Source: Paramacrobiotus metropolitanus (lineage: Eukaryota > Tardigrada > Eutardigrada > Parachela > Macrobiotidae). Taken from it: a stretch of 64,000 nucleotides of DNA. Positions 25,683 through 37,949 of this stretch are shown here, one piece after another. The notes beneath the pieces are model-generated. The model saw only the letters and a list, made by a program, of their open reading frames with translations. It did not search any database and had not been told where the DNA came from. Positions within the stretch are counted from its first letter, which is position 1, and each line of letters begins with the position of its first letter. The stretch is from assembly GCF_019649055.1 (NCBI RefSeq), contig NW_026570369.1, positions 124,001-188,000 of the forward strand, read 5' to 3'. Both the position numbers and the translations under genes were made by a program.

Positions 25683-26593
25683 TACACCCCGTTTACGCCA
25701 AGTTGGCGGTGTGTCATTTTAATTTTCTTGCGAACCCTATGGCGCATGTTTTGCCAATGTTTTTAAAGTTTATAGTGCAGTTTTCTTTTGCGCATTCATT
25801 AAACAAAAACGTAATGGATTTTGGGTTGGAGTGTTGCCAGAAACACTTCCCGAAGCGAAGGCACCAAAGGAACAAGTCATGGCAGTGCTGAAACACAATT
25901 TATTTCAACCAGAAATTCCGAAACGACTTTAGGCACCTGAAATTGAGGTCAATTTGAGGACCCCCAACAGAGTGATTCGTGAAAAAAAACCAGACGTCAA
26001 CAACTAGACCGAACCTGCAAAACGCCTAGGGGAGCAAAATCGCTTTTTCGCCAGAACAAAGCGCTAGTTGAAAAAAGGGATGGTGTCCATTGAAAACAGT
26101 TACAATGGAGGGCGGCGCGCTTATGCTGATGATGGTGGTGAAAAAGTTAACGCCTAACACCTCGTGAATCGTATTTTGTGGTGCATGTTCAAGGAGGACT
26201 TCCCTCGGCTGCATGGTGACCTCGCAAAGGAGATCGTCCCACACTTTGGCCACGCCCACCGTTATGCCGGTGCCCTGACCCAGGAGGGGCTTCAAGTGGC
26301 CAAGTTAACAGACATGGCGTCCTAGGACTACGTCATAAACGGGAATTTAAAACGAATTTTATGTGAGAGGAAAGAAACCGAGATAGCTGGACTGCAGCAC
26401 GTTTTGAAAGTGGTCTTCTCTAGTTTAAAAATTCCTGTAATTCGTAACAAGCTCAAATCCTGGAAACCCAAATTGCAAATGGTGTTGGATAGATTCAGTG
26501 ATCCCATAAAAGTTAGAAAACGTTAAATATATTGTCTAGTGGTTCATGGGAACTTTTAAATGGACACCGCCAACTTGGCGTGAACGGGGTGTA
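25683..26593. mobile_element. 910-bp inverted-repeat DNA transposon remnant, right-arm copy
   Basis: Mirror copy of 13824-14733 with the same TACACCCCG type termini. It is one base longer because of a homopolymer difference near 25712. Confidence 0.7.
26164..26526 (+). pseudogene. decayed coding segment inside the 910-bp element (right-arm copy)
   Basis: Same coding-like stretch as 13892-14255, with the identical in-frame TAG (about 26323). The end is marked by RKR followed by TAA. The family is not recognised. Confidence 0.45.
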
Positions 26594-26598
26594 ATCTC

Positions 26599-27318
26599 TA
26601 GTGATGTGCTACTACAGCTTCCTGCTACCTTACTTACTATTTACTAATCTTCCAAAACTTTTACTTACTATTACTTACTATTAACCTCAAAATTTTTCAA
26701 ATACTTACTATTACTTACTATTCCCATTTTTCCCAACCACTTACTTACTAATTATACTAAATAAATTTAATTTAATTTGTAACTCAATGTTATTATCATA
26801 CTGAGACGCTTGTGCATTTCATGAAGGAATTAAAATTTACTGTACTTTATGCGAATATATGGTCTGTAAAGGCAAAATCTAACAGTACAACTGTGCTGCA
26901 CAATCGGCTTGCCAGGCTGCTGCTGCATTTCACTGTTTCAAATGCCTATAATTATACGTAACGTAACCGCAGTTTCGGGTTGGTGGTACATTGCGTTTAC
27001 GTGAACAGCACTACCACCGTCTGCTAGAGCACCAACTTTAGTATGCAAAGCCGTTAATGATGAACCAACCCAAGTACAGCAATGAGTTTTTCATCTGGTT
27101 ATTCGCTAAATTTCTATTAGTAAATGAATTAGTAAATAACTTTTATTTAACGAAAGCTAAATCTTACTATTTACTTACTATTTACTATTGTAGCTGAATA
27201 TCTACTTACTTTTACTAATTTTGCCTGTAAACTTTACTGTTTACTACACATTTAATTTTAGGGAAGCTTTTACTAATTAAATAGCATTTATTTAGTTTTA
27301 TTTAGTACCACATCACTA
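26599..27318. mobile_element. non-autonomous hAT-type element, right-arm copy
   Basis: Mirror copy of 13099-13818. It has the same length and the same 8-bp flank, read here as GTAATCTC at 26591-26598 and 27319-27326. Confidence 0.85.
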
Positions 27319-30300
27319 GTAATCTCTCAAAAGTAATTACGTTTTTCATTCCTCGTCTTTTACATGGTACGTAATTTAATTTAATGCAGCATGCAGTGCA
27401 AATTGCGTTTAAAACCTTCCTACTCTTAAGTAGAGATTCTACTGATTTCGACCTCTTTTGACTGTTCTCGCTGGCGCAATGCGTGTCTTCGTGCTCCATG
27501 ATAACTGTGCACTGCACCCAACACTGTGATATTTTCACTACGTATATTAGAAGTCTGAACTCGGTTTGGTTTTTTTAAAGTGTAAAAGTTACTGATTTAA
27601 GGTCGTTATTTTGCGGACGCAATAACAATTCAAGCAGATTTTTTAAATTTTTCATTTGAGAACAGCAGTGTGTTCCGTTAGAATGACTAAAGTATTGGGG
27701 AGCGATTTTTCAAAAAAACCCACGCGGTACTGAAAAAAACAAACTTTTTTACACCCAAAGTTACTTTATTTTATTTTCTAAAGAGTACATAAACATTTTC
27801 CACAAAAACGCTTCACAATTCTTTTTGAAAATGATTTTTCTTTAGTCTGATCAAAGTGTGAAATTTTCTGAAATCGTTGCGAATTGTTATTGATTTTAGA
27901 AGTTGTTTTTCAAAAATTGTTCGGGATGGGACGAAGAACCTTCTTTTGTACTGCGCTTTCCTTTGGTCTTACCGATTCTGCGCTTGCAGTGCCGCCGCAC
28001 TGGTTGTGTGCACACCGAAAAGTGGACTTTGGCCACTCTTTCATGTGCACTCACAGGACAGCGCTATGTCTTTCCATTGTCTAACGCCTTTGTCATGCTT
28101 TCTGTGTCCTCATTGTGTAAACATGAGTCTTGTCTGTTCCTGTCACACTTGCAATCTGGCATGTTGCATAACAACCACAAGGCATCTTCTCGAAGCAATC
28201 TTTCTTTCACTGATTTTGACCACAGGTGGCAGCAGTGTAGAAAAATACCCCAGCCCGCCAAATTGCTCCTGATAGTCAACCAAAAACTTGAATAAATTTT
28301 TTTCGTTGCAAGCTAATTTTACTCAACTTCCGCCCAGTAATAGATATAACCCTTCTTATTTCAACTGTAGAATTTCGAAAATCTCGTTTTCCATCTTGCG
28401 ACCGTAGTACAAATTCTCCTTAACATGATTAAACGCTTAAAATCAACGTTCATAACATGTATGTACTATGTACCTGTAGTACATCAACCTAACCATTTGA
28501 AAAAATACACATAGAGCCCATACCCCTGTATTTATTCCATGGAATCAACTTATGTAGAGAACTCAATAGAGAAAGTTTACCTTTTTGTATCTCTTTTCAC
28601 ATTAATGTCTAAAATAATTTGATGCCGGAATTAAGAGTTTTAATTTACTTAATTATTTAAACTCACACTTTGAGTTCTATGTCTTTTTTAATCTTTCATT
28701 TTTATTTGCAATATACCAAACATATGTGCAAAATATGTGCAAAACTTTCATTTTTATTGGCAATATACCAAACTACTTTATGTTTTCTTAACGGGAAACA
28801 TATAAGTGGGTTTATAAAAGAATGAGTGTAAGTTAGGTGCACCTTTTTCGTATATGCAGTTGACTTTTAATTTTTACTATTGTAGCACAGTACGCCTACT
28901 TAATGTCCGCTGTTGTGAAGCTTCTTATTAATTGACTTTCTTCTTATTTCATTTCAACATGTTAGTCACTGTTATCTAGGGCTATAACTGACAGGCCATC
29001 ACATATTGGCTTTCAAGCATTGCACACATGCTATAGGTAACCAAAGTTCTGCTAATGCATTACATAAAATTTAATTGAAACTTATTTGTCGATTTTAGAC
29101 TGGTTAATTCGGTTCTACATTAATGTGTACTAACTTGCTAAACTTGACTACTATGCGATATAAAATGCGTAAGCGCACTGACGTTTACCCGGTAGGCTAA
29201 AACGACTTTCGAGCTCACGTCACGCACTGAGGTTGCTTAATTTTTGCAATTTATTTGCAGATTTTCAGCTTCTCATTTTACTTGCAAGTTGCTTTTGAAT
29301 GTAAGGCAATCTGTGAATAATTGTTGCGTAATATCATAAATGCAATAGCTTACTGGGCCTGCACCGTATACTTATTGCAAAACATCCTACCATCTCTGAT
29401 TTTTATTTCTTATTTGCAATTCCATTTTATTCTTCTTTTGTCATTGCACATTGCTTACTCTTTGTTTTACATTGAAAATTTTACATGCTCTTATTAGAAT
29501 GACGGTACGTACAATAAACGCTGCAACCTTTTATTTAAATGCGTGCTAAGAGTTTTGCATTATCAAAGTCTGCAATTTCAGCTTTTGCTCAATGATTGAG
29601 AGCTGTATGCGCAGTTGTATGTATACTTTATCGACCTGCCAACCTACATGCATGTGAAATTACTCTGCGTAATAAAACTGAGCGCTAAAGAAAGTCCAAA
29701 TCTAAATGACTGCGAGAATGGGGCCAAGCGCAGCAACGGAAAGCGGACAAGGAACAAAGTGCGTAAACGACGCTGGTCAGTAAAGTGCGTAAATGACGCG
29801 CTTAACATACTTACTTGCAGCGTTACATTTCTGCCGCACAGTTCACTTCGATCAACTTTTATTTTGGCCAACACTAATTCGACCAACGTTCATTTCGTCA
29901 ACTGTACGTTTCGGCTATCATAGGTTTCTTCGGTTTCCTACGTTTTTTGGGTTTTCTTAGTTTTTAGGCTTTCTTAAGTTTTCTTAGGTTTTCTGAGGAT
30001 TTTCAAGTTTATTATTAGGTTTCTTAGGTTTCTCATTCTCGTCATTTTTTGCCATGCGCAATAATCACACTCCATTCCGACAGCCGCGAAAGTTCACAAA
30101 CGGTAGCATCTCATACTCTACATATATAAGTTGATTATGCAAAATAACGGCGCTGTAAAACCCCATAGCATTTGAGCAGCACGGGTATTAATTTCATGCA
30201 CGGATATTAATTTTACTCTTTTTTGTATGAAGGCTGCGCTTTAATTAATCATGAAGTGTGTAGAGCACGTAGAACTACATCTCACTTGGCTAAATACTTC

Positions 30301-31216
30301 TAGAATAATGATTCTATTGCTGATTTCCATTTTCTTTCCCGGAACAGCTAGATTGCCCGTGGTGATGTTCAGATAGTAATGACTGTCGAAAACAAAGTGC
30401 AAACAATTAATTGGCACTCAGAAGCGCTAATGTTCGGCTTGACACAACGATTTGCAGGATTTCCATAGAAATTTATCAATGAATTCTAATTCAGTAAAAC
30501 CAAGAAACAACTAATACTGCTATCATCGCTGCATAATAATGTAATCCTTCTTTTGCACGTTAGTATAACCAGCTTTAACAATTGTAATATAATAATTACG
30601 TGCAGGATGAGAAAACCACAATACCGTTCTAAATGATATTTTATTAAATTAAGGTCCGTACAATAACGCTGGTAGTTTTAATTATAGTATGTGCGCTCAG
30701 AGTTTTATGTTATCGATTATTAAACTTTGTTGCGTAGTGTGCGTAGTTGCAGGCTGTACGACCTAACATCTGCATGCATGCATCTGTCTATACTCTATAT
30801 GCATTTCTGTCAGTGATAACAGCTGAATGCTGGACAGAGTCCATTTCTGAACATGCCTGTGAGAACAGGGCCAAGAGACAAAGTGCGGTAGCAACGGTTG
30901 TAAGTAAATGGCATAAGCATACGCACTGGTTTGTAACGCCACTGTACATGCATTTACCTAATCGTAAATATTTTTAGTTCGACTGTATTTCCATGCAGGC
31001 GAAAATTACAACATAACTAATTCAGGTTGATTATGCTGTAAAATTAATTGCACACTGATCTGAACATTTACTAATAATCAGGCAGGCAAATAAGAAAATC
31101 GAAAATAAAAAATAACCTGTTATTTTAGGAATTTTTGGAAAACTTTGCTATTAATCAAGTAGTTGGGAAAATAACAAAGTACAGTGCAGAAGCACTCGTG
31201 CTGTAATGGGAAGAAC

Positions 31217-31411
31217 ATAGCGTGGTAAACGCAGTACATGATCTTAACGAGATGATTAACTGAAGCCAAAATGCGTTAAAAATAATTATTGGTAAGAATA
31301 ATTGCTTGAGTAACATCAATAATATTAAACATGTGTTGTAATGCCTGCGATTTCTGTTTTGTAACATTTTAATTAGTTTTAAGTTTTGGCATTTAACCAT
31401 AACGCAAACCG
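31217..31411. other. insert of about 195 bp present only in the right arm
   Basis: Inserted relative to the mirror position near 9165. It has no recognisable ends or coding capacity. It shows that the two arms are not simple copies of one sequencing consensus. Confidence 0.6.
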
Positions 31412-31865
31412 ATTTCTACGTGTTGCACTTGCGTATACTGTAATAATACGCTTGCGTATACACATGGATACCGTATAAAGTGATAACGACTTCATAACTT
31501 TGCCCAGTTCTTAGTTTTGACATTTAGAGTTAACGTAAACGTATTAATACGTATTGTAGTACAGTAATTGTATTAATATTCCGTATACTGTATTAATACG
31601 CGTACGTAGTACATAGATACCGTTTACGTACCTCCCTGAAGTTGAGTTAAACTTCATTTTTAACTTTAATCAATTACTTTTAATCAGTTTTCACTTTTAC
31701 GTACACAGGTATACGTATACCGGTTCATTAGAATGACGTAAGCGTAGCTTCCTAACGTATAGGAAATCCCTTTTATCAGATTTCACTTGGACCCCTAGGG
31801 GGAATCAATATTCAAGTCAGGGGCGGGTCATTTTCCCGTTCAGTGAAATGGCATTTCACTCATCA

Positions 31866-32080
31866 CTTCTCTGCTACCCTACAAACCTGCTGCGCTGCTA
31901 CCCTGCCTGCCCGCTTCGCTGCAACCCTGCTAGTTTGCTATCCTGCTACCTTGCTGCGCTGCTACCTTGCCAGTTTGCTAATCTCCTGCCTTACCAACCT
32001 GTTATGCTGCTGCCCTACTAGTTTGATATCCTGCCACCTTACTGCGCTGCTACCCTGCCAGACCAGACCGTATTGATCTG
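31866..32080. repeat. degenerate minisatellite rich in CTGCTACCCTGC
   Basis: Imperfect units combining GCGCTGCTACC(C/T)TGCC and AGTTTGCTA(T/A)(C/T)CT recur several times with a larger period near 60 bp. It begins exactly at the outer edge of the right arm. An open frame across it is low complexity and not taken as a gene. Confidence 0.6.
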
Positions 32081-33154
32081 CACAAACAAAACACTGCGAA
32101 CCGATGTGTGCAAGTTGCCAACCTGACTGTTCAATCGTTTTGCACTCGCGCAGGCAAAGCGATCGGGGGAAGATAGCCTACCCTCGTATTTATCTTACAC
32201 AATGGAAGTCTATATGTTTTTCGGGAATAAATACGAGGTTTCACTGAATTGTTTTTTTCTATCCGTGTTTATGATTCTGTCCGTGTTTATGAAAACGGTG
32301 GGAAAAAAACGGTGTCAAATAGCAGTTTTAATACTTCTCGGCAGTTTGAAATCGAGCGGCTCGCCTTGGGTGCTTCAGTACACAAGGTGCGCCATTGTTC
32401 TGAGGTGTATCTTAGGCGGTCAAATTGTAAAGCTTCACACATACTTTAGGACGGAATTTTTTTATTGTTCGTGCACAATGTTGGGAGGCGGATTATGGAA
32501 TTTTTTGAGGTCGGTAACGGCAACTGCTTGATTACATTTTAGTCCAAAACTTAGAAGAATTTGAAAAGACTATTTTAGCACTTATCCGAAACATTGTAGC
32601 CGTTGGGTAAAATCTGATTCACCATACAGGAAAGCGGTTCTTTAGTAAGCTTTAACCCCTATCTTATTTTTACTACTGCAAAAGATTCCAAATTACATTT
32701 TTTGCTTGAAATATAAAGGCCGGTTGCACATACGTCATTCTTTCGAACAACTATAATTTATTGAGTTTTTTCGAAATGGTTAGTAAGCAAGTAAGCAAAT
32801 CGTTATTTGTTTCACGCTCTAATTGATCGCTAGTCTAAATTTCACACGACCATAAACTTTCAGTGGATTAATAGAGTCGCTCTCTATCCTATTGCAAAAA
32901 AACTGCGCACTGCGAGCGTAACTGGTGCTAATAAGTATCACTTTAGAACGTTGCGCGTTGTCAAGATATTAGGTTTCTCCATTTTGAAAACACATCTAAA
33001 CGTACGGCGAATAAATTTCTTTATGATTTAATATTGGCATACCAGATATTCAGTGTAAAAGTTTCGTGAAATGTTTGCCATACGACATCTCCTAGTATAC
33101 TACAACACCTCAGATTTTACAATACCAGGTTTGTTTGACTCGTTTCTCGTTTAC
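32081..33154. other. gene-free stretch between the inverted repeat and piggyBac
   Basis: Only short open frames occur (for example 32202-32531) and none has recognisable features. TCCGTGTTTATGA is repeated in tandem at about 32261 and 32279. Confidence 0.35.
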
Positions 33155-33439
33155 TTAACCCAGGAAAACCGGGTACTAGAAGGGATAGGACTACGGTTTT
33201 GAAAATTTGCATTCTGGGATAAAAAAATTCAATTAAGAGAAAAATATTTTTTTCAAAATTTTACCGACCATAGGTCAAGCGGGAGATGACCATGTCGAAA
33301 TAACACGCATGGGAACCATGTTGGGCCGACATGTTATCTAATTACGTTTATAACAATAGTTACAAAAATCGCACGGGATACGACAATAGCTCAAACAACA
33401 GATCTCAACGAGTACTTAAAAACAAGAGCATTCTGATGG

Positions 33440-35623
33440 TCATCGAGATGACCAGTGGTCAAGAAAAAATAAAAATTGCAGAAATACAGATCGCAGCCGG
33501 CACAGTCGTTTCATCACACACACAGTCAGTAGAAAATGAGAAAAATGGCAAAAAATTTGGAAAGCCTTTTCCAGGGAAGACAAACAAGTTTCGTAGTTAA
33601 CGTTTGTGGTATAACGGGAAGCAGGCCTTGTGCAAGCGGACATTGCACTTCCGCACTTCTGCCACGCTGAACTACGCCGGCAGTATTTGCAGTGGCCTCG
33701 CTTGCATCTTTCCACAATGTGATTGATCCCGTCAAACCGAACAGTGCTGGTCACTGGTGTTGAAGGTCCAAGACGAGCCGGCTTTTGCAGTCCCGACAGA
33801 AGCAACCCTTCGACAACTTCCGATAAAAATTGGATCTGTGTCAGGTTTCCTCCTACCTCTCTGTGGATACGCCACGCTGCTACAGTCATCAGAGAAATTG
33901 AGTTGGCAAAGAATGGCCACCACCATTTCTTCGTTCGAATCATCGGCCGGTAATCACTGATGAACCTGTCGCATAAATCCACACCGCCCATGTACTTGTT
34001 ATAGCTGCCGATCATTTTTGGCTGGTCAATATTGACGTGCTTTTTCAGTGATGCGTTCCATCGTCTTGCTTTTCCTAGTGGCGCGACAGTCTCGCAGTTT
34101 GAAGCCAAACAAACTGGGGTATTGTCGTGCCACTTGACGGTGACCACATCCAGTGTAGAAAACGTTGCGTGATGGCCACGCACGGTCTTTTTAAAGCCTT
34201 TGTTATCCGGAAATGTGCATCGCAGCAGACGATTTTCGCGTACGGTGCCGGTGGCCTTGAAATTCAGTTGTCGTAATTCAACAAGCAAGTTGTACGAAGT
34301 GAAGAAGTTATCGAAGTACAGTGTATGGAATTCAGGATGGTCAACTTTCTCGATCAAAGACAGAACCACTCTTGAGCCAAGAGGCTTCAGGTTAGGTGTA
34401 CCTTCCTTTCCGGTGTATGCCATAAAGAAGAATGGATAGCCACTTGCTCCGCAAATCACCCACAGCTTATATCCGAACCGGCACGGCTTTCCCCGCATGA
34501 ACATCTTGCAAGAGTGGTGTCCGAAGTATGGGATCATTTGTTCGTCCACGCTGAGTTTCGATTCAAACCATCCAAACTGCAGTAACTTCTTCTTCAAAAT
34601 CGCCAAGAACGGGTTGACCTTTGCCAGCTTATCCCCTTGCAACAAGTTATTGTTGTCAGCCAGATGCAAGAATTTCTTGATTTCCTACAATGAGAGTGTA
34701 GTGATTAATATTGAATCATATACTCAGTTTTTTAATTTTTCGAAAGTTTCACCCCTGGGGGAAAACGCCACAACTGCCAAAATACTAAGTGTTTCGCAAA
34801 AGTTTCTTGTAATTTAAATTTCTCCTATTTTTAGCAACAAATTGTTTGCTGGACAGGAAGTACGAATTCTGGCTCGTTACAGAGATATTTAGGAAAACCC
34901 CTGGGGGAAAAGTCAATTTTTTCAACTGGACATACCTCAAAGCGGGTTCGGGATATCTTTGTCGAAACGCAGGGGAATTCAAACAATGCTGACCGCATCC
35001 AATAATGTCGCTGTGATGGCAACTTCACAATGCCGCTGTAAATCAGGGTTCCCACAAAAATGCGTAGCTCTTCCGGCGACAAGGTAAAGTTGGCGTTCTT
35101 CTGGGCAGCGTAGCGTTCAGACTCTCTAATGATCCATTCCGAAACTTCTCCATCAAAATACATGTTGAACAGCTCCAGAGGTGTAGCTGAAATAAGCTCG
35201 GGATGTGCATTCGCTAGTTTGACGGGAACGTTGTTGGGATCATTGTACATTGGCAGAAAGTCCGTCTCCCCGTTCGCCCATGGTACTTCGGGCCGGCCAC
35301 GGCCCGCACCTGTTAAATCCCATCTGAAATTTCGCCAAACTGTCGTGAAAATTTACTGGTGACGTACCTTTTCGCTTCTTAGACGGCTGTTCGGTGGCAC
35401 ATGGCTGGTCGTCGGTATCGCTGTCGTAGCAGACTTCAAGCTCTCCCGAAACATCGGTTGGAAGCTGCGGACTCAGGTCGTTGTCATCGATGTCCTCTTC
35501 GTCGGAGCAACTAGCAACATCCGGTGGCAGGCAAACAATGTCAACTTCGCCATGTGGTATAGTTGCCAAATCTTCCAAGATGTCTTGGGCTTCACGCAAC
35601 GTTCTTGCTCGTGTTTGAGGCAT
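33440..35623 (-). CDS. piggyBac transposase, three predicted exons
   Basis: Exons are predicted at 35623-35368, 35309-34936 and 34684-33440, with introns of 58 nt (35367-35310) and 251 nt (34935-34685). Both introns have GT/AG ends and keep frame, giving about 624 residues with no stop. The N-terminal part is acidic. The middle exon holds the conserved start of the piggyBac domain, including LANAHPELISATPLELFNMY. The third holds the catalytic core with the expected acidic residues in SVDEQM, YFDNFF and GGVDLCDR. The C terminus is Cys-rich (CKRGHCKYC and later Cys), like the family's C-terminal zinc-binding tail. This enzyme class cuts and pastes DNA at TTAA. The frame is open, so the element may be young; activity is not shown. 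Confidence 0.85.
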
Positions 35624-35959
35624 TTTGAAATATTTCTTCCAAACGTTTTACAAAAATGTTCGTGCGGAATGAAAAATGAATACCGCGCAAATAAGTAGGC
35701 GATTTAGCCAAAAAACAAAGAAACGATGCGCGCCAGCAAAAATTTTTAGCGGTGGTATCGCATAAGGGACTATGAGACAATGAAATTACCAGTGGAAAGG
35801 TTTGCGCTCCCAGCCGTCCACCACTGATCTGGTGCTCTAAGTATGCACTATGCCCAATCTCATTTTCATAATTATTCATGTGCTCATCGTGATGCCACAT
35901 ATTCCAGAAGCTTTATGATATTATTGCCATCTCACTCGCAAATATCAATTTCTGTCGTA

Positions 35960-36428
35960 ATGGAGCCTGTCAGTGAATTATTTGTTAAAAATGGATTGGT
36001 TTTGCCAAAATGGCTTGAGTCAGCTGTTCAGAAACAGCTGGACCTTGGTCACGGTGGGAAGAAGGCCCGCAGCGAGATATATCGTGCGATTTACTGGAAG
36101 CTCAAGGTGTGGAGAAGCTGCTGTTTTTTTATCAATATTTTATTACGATTTGGATATCTTACAAATCCGTAGTCCAATTTTATAATTTTTCTACGAATGC
36201 AGAATGCCAACAAATTGGGATACATTCAGACTGTTGTATATCCGATTGAATTGGTGGTCGCCATTGGGAAGGTATTCCCCGACAACAACGAGCACAAAGA
36301 CGTGAGTTCGCAGTTTTAAGCTTCCCGTGTAGGTTTCTTGAATTATCAAACGTTTTTTCCTAAAATTAAGACCATTGCAGTACGGGGAAGCCAATATCTC
36401 GTTGGAGGATATCGCCAAAGTTCGATAG
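35960..36428 (+). CDS. small predicted three-exon gene of unknown function inside the piggyBac element
   Basis: Exons 35960-36106, 36203-36301 and 36381-36428 join in frame into about 97 residues. Introns are 96 and 79 nt with GT/AG ends; the second donor (GTGAGT) is good, the first (GTGTGG) is weak. The first exon is basic and amphipathic around QKQLDLGHGGKKARSEIYRA; the second includes YIQTVVYPIELVVAIGK; the third ends in SLEDIAKVR. It is transcribed away from the transposase and lies within the TTAA boundaries, so it would move with the element. I recognise no family. It could be an accessory transposon gene, a captured host fragment, or chance open frames with plausible splice sites. Confidence 0.45.
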
Positions 36429-36862
36429 CTAATTAACTTAGCGCTTCTCATTTTTTCCCTGTTTGTCTGAGAGCTCAATGCCCATCCATGTCAAACTCGA
36501 CACGAAAAGTTTCGATGACCACCGAAGGCCACTGGCTATTGCTTTTTCCTTTACTTCCATTTTTTTAAGTTTAACTCTATAGGAATTACGCGTGACATTT
36601 TTTACGGAATAATCTGAAGACTCTGAAAGTGTGTAGACCATGAAGACCTCCACGGACTCCGTCAGCTCTGATTTGACCAACTTTAGGCTCTCTCTGTGTG
36701 TCACTGCGCTGTTGTCTGGGATTGTGGTATTTTTTTAACTGTCATGTAACATCTGCTTTATGTAATAAAACCAATGAAAGTGACTTAATCGCGTTCAAAA
36801 AAGCTACAGAATTTAAGTCCTCCACCATGTCGGCCTAACACGCTTCGTGTGGAACGGGTTAA

Positions 36863-37562
36863 TAAGCGGTATGACAACATCAAGTGTAAGACGCTTGCAG
36901 TGGACTTCAAAAGGTGTTACATTCGGTCCGCGACCGACAATTTATTAGTCAGGACAAAATAACCAATAACTTGACCAATAAACTGGAAACATGCAGCTGA
37001 GCACAGACTCATGCTGAATTCAAACACTTGCGCCGCGCACACTTCCGAACGGAAACCATCAACCAATATCTGAAAAAAAGACAAAAAAAATTGATACCAA
37101 GCAAGTTGTTTTTTACGGAATATAAAAGAAAGTCGAGCCACCTAATGTTTCTCGTAGTCCAAGTACAGAATTTGAATCCACGGCTGGTTTCTGTTTTCAC
37201 GCAGAAATAGTACGCTTTGTCTACGAGAAACTTTAGGTGCTTCAATTTTCGCTTAGATCCCATAAAACGCAACTTGTCTGGTATCACAATTCTTGTCATT
37301 TTCTTCTCTATCGTTTGAGATATCGGTGGATATTTTTGTAGGGAAATGTGGACGTTGCAAGTGATAATATCAGCAGGCCGATGGCCAACACGGAATTTGG
37401 TTGTTTGATACAGGTAAGCTCCTGGTTGCGCGCGTTTTGTGCGTGTGTGGGTTTGGTAACACCTATTTGAATTCCATTGAACTTAGGCCACGCCCAACCA
37501 AAATGAGACAATCAATGGACCAATAACTCCATTCGGTTTTCAGCCATCATGGTTTGATTGAA
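36863..37562. other. stretch between piggyBac and the Maverick element, with one unassigned open frame
   Basis: The minus-strand frame 37299-37009 (96 codons) is Lys/Arg-rich with aromatic spacing (KHLKFLVDKAYYFCVK, then FKFCTW) that faintly resembles a FLYWCH-type zinc finger, but the His/Cys ligands are not all evident. I see nothing else. Confidence 0.25.
37556..37561. other. candidate left target-site duplication of the Maverick element
   Basis: GATTGA lies immediately left of the element. GATAGA at 63951-63956 lies immediately right of it. They match at five of six positions. Mavericks usually make 6-bp duplications. Confidence 0.45.
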
Positions 37563-37949
37563 AGGCCTGCGCTGAAAGTCTGATTCTGAATCTGATTCTG
37601 AATGCTGAAAGTCTGAGTCTGAATACTAACAGTCTGATTCTGATCCTGAAACTGTGAATCTGAATATTAAACTCTGAATCTGAATAATAAGACTTTAAGT
37701 CTGGCAGGTGACGGCCCGAATCTCTAATTAAAATTATAATAAATAATGAAGTTGTGTTAAAACAGTAACTAATAACTCTGGCGATAACAGCTATCTATAC
37801 AAGTAATTATAGGTTGGTATGAGGCGTAATAAACTGCTCGTAAACAGCGATGCGGAGCGCGGGACAGAGACGTTTAAATGAATACGTTTGTGCGTAAAAA
37901 AATGTTCTGCGTCCAGTGTAGGATGAGATAGCCGGTATGTCCTCTGAAT
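37563..37949. repeat. left terminal inverted repeat of the Maverick element
   Basis: About 387 bp, matching 63571-63950 in inverted orientation at roughly 85 percent by eye. The outer 140 bp is an array of degenerate CTGAATCTGA / CTGAAAGTCTGA units. The inner part ends in GGTATGTCCTCTGAAT, which contains the start codon of the first IAP gene. Confidence 0.9.

Larger units (their letters stand above)
21906..31865. repeat. right arm of the giant inverted repeat (about 9.96 kb)
   Basis: Reverse-complement partner of 8645-18508. It is slightly longer, mainly because of an insert of about 195 bp at 31217-31411 absent from the left arm. Its outer end carries AGTGAAATGGCATTTCACT, itself a near-perfect palindrome, then CATCA. 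The bases just outside (CTTCTC, 31866-31871) differ by one from those outside the left arm (CTCCTC, 8639-8644). Confidence 0.9.
33155..36862. mobile_element. piggyBac-superfamily transposon (about 3.7 kb) with TTAA flanks
   Basis: The element is bounded by TTAA at both ends (33155-33158 and 36859-36862), and its outermost bases are CCC at the left and GGG at the right, as in piggyBac elements. The coding region of a piggyBac transposase lies on the minus strand near the left end. ATGTCG(G)CC-type words occur inverted near both ends. The right 1.2 kb holds a second, small predicted gene instead of transposase sequence. Confidence 0.85.

Noticed and set aside
31843-32076. 77-codon frame at the edge of the right arm
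   Set aside because: It is a low-complexity reading of the CTGCTACCCTGC minisatellite.
37009-37299. FLYWCH zinc-finger gene
   Set aside because: Aromatic spacing is only suggestive and the full Cys/His ligand set is not visible, so no gene was called.
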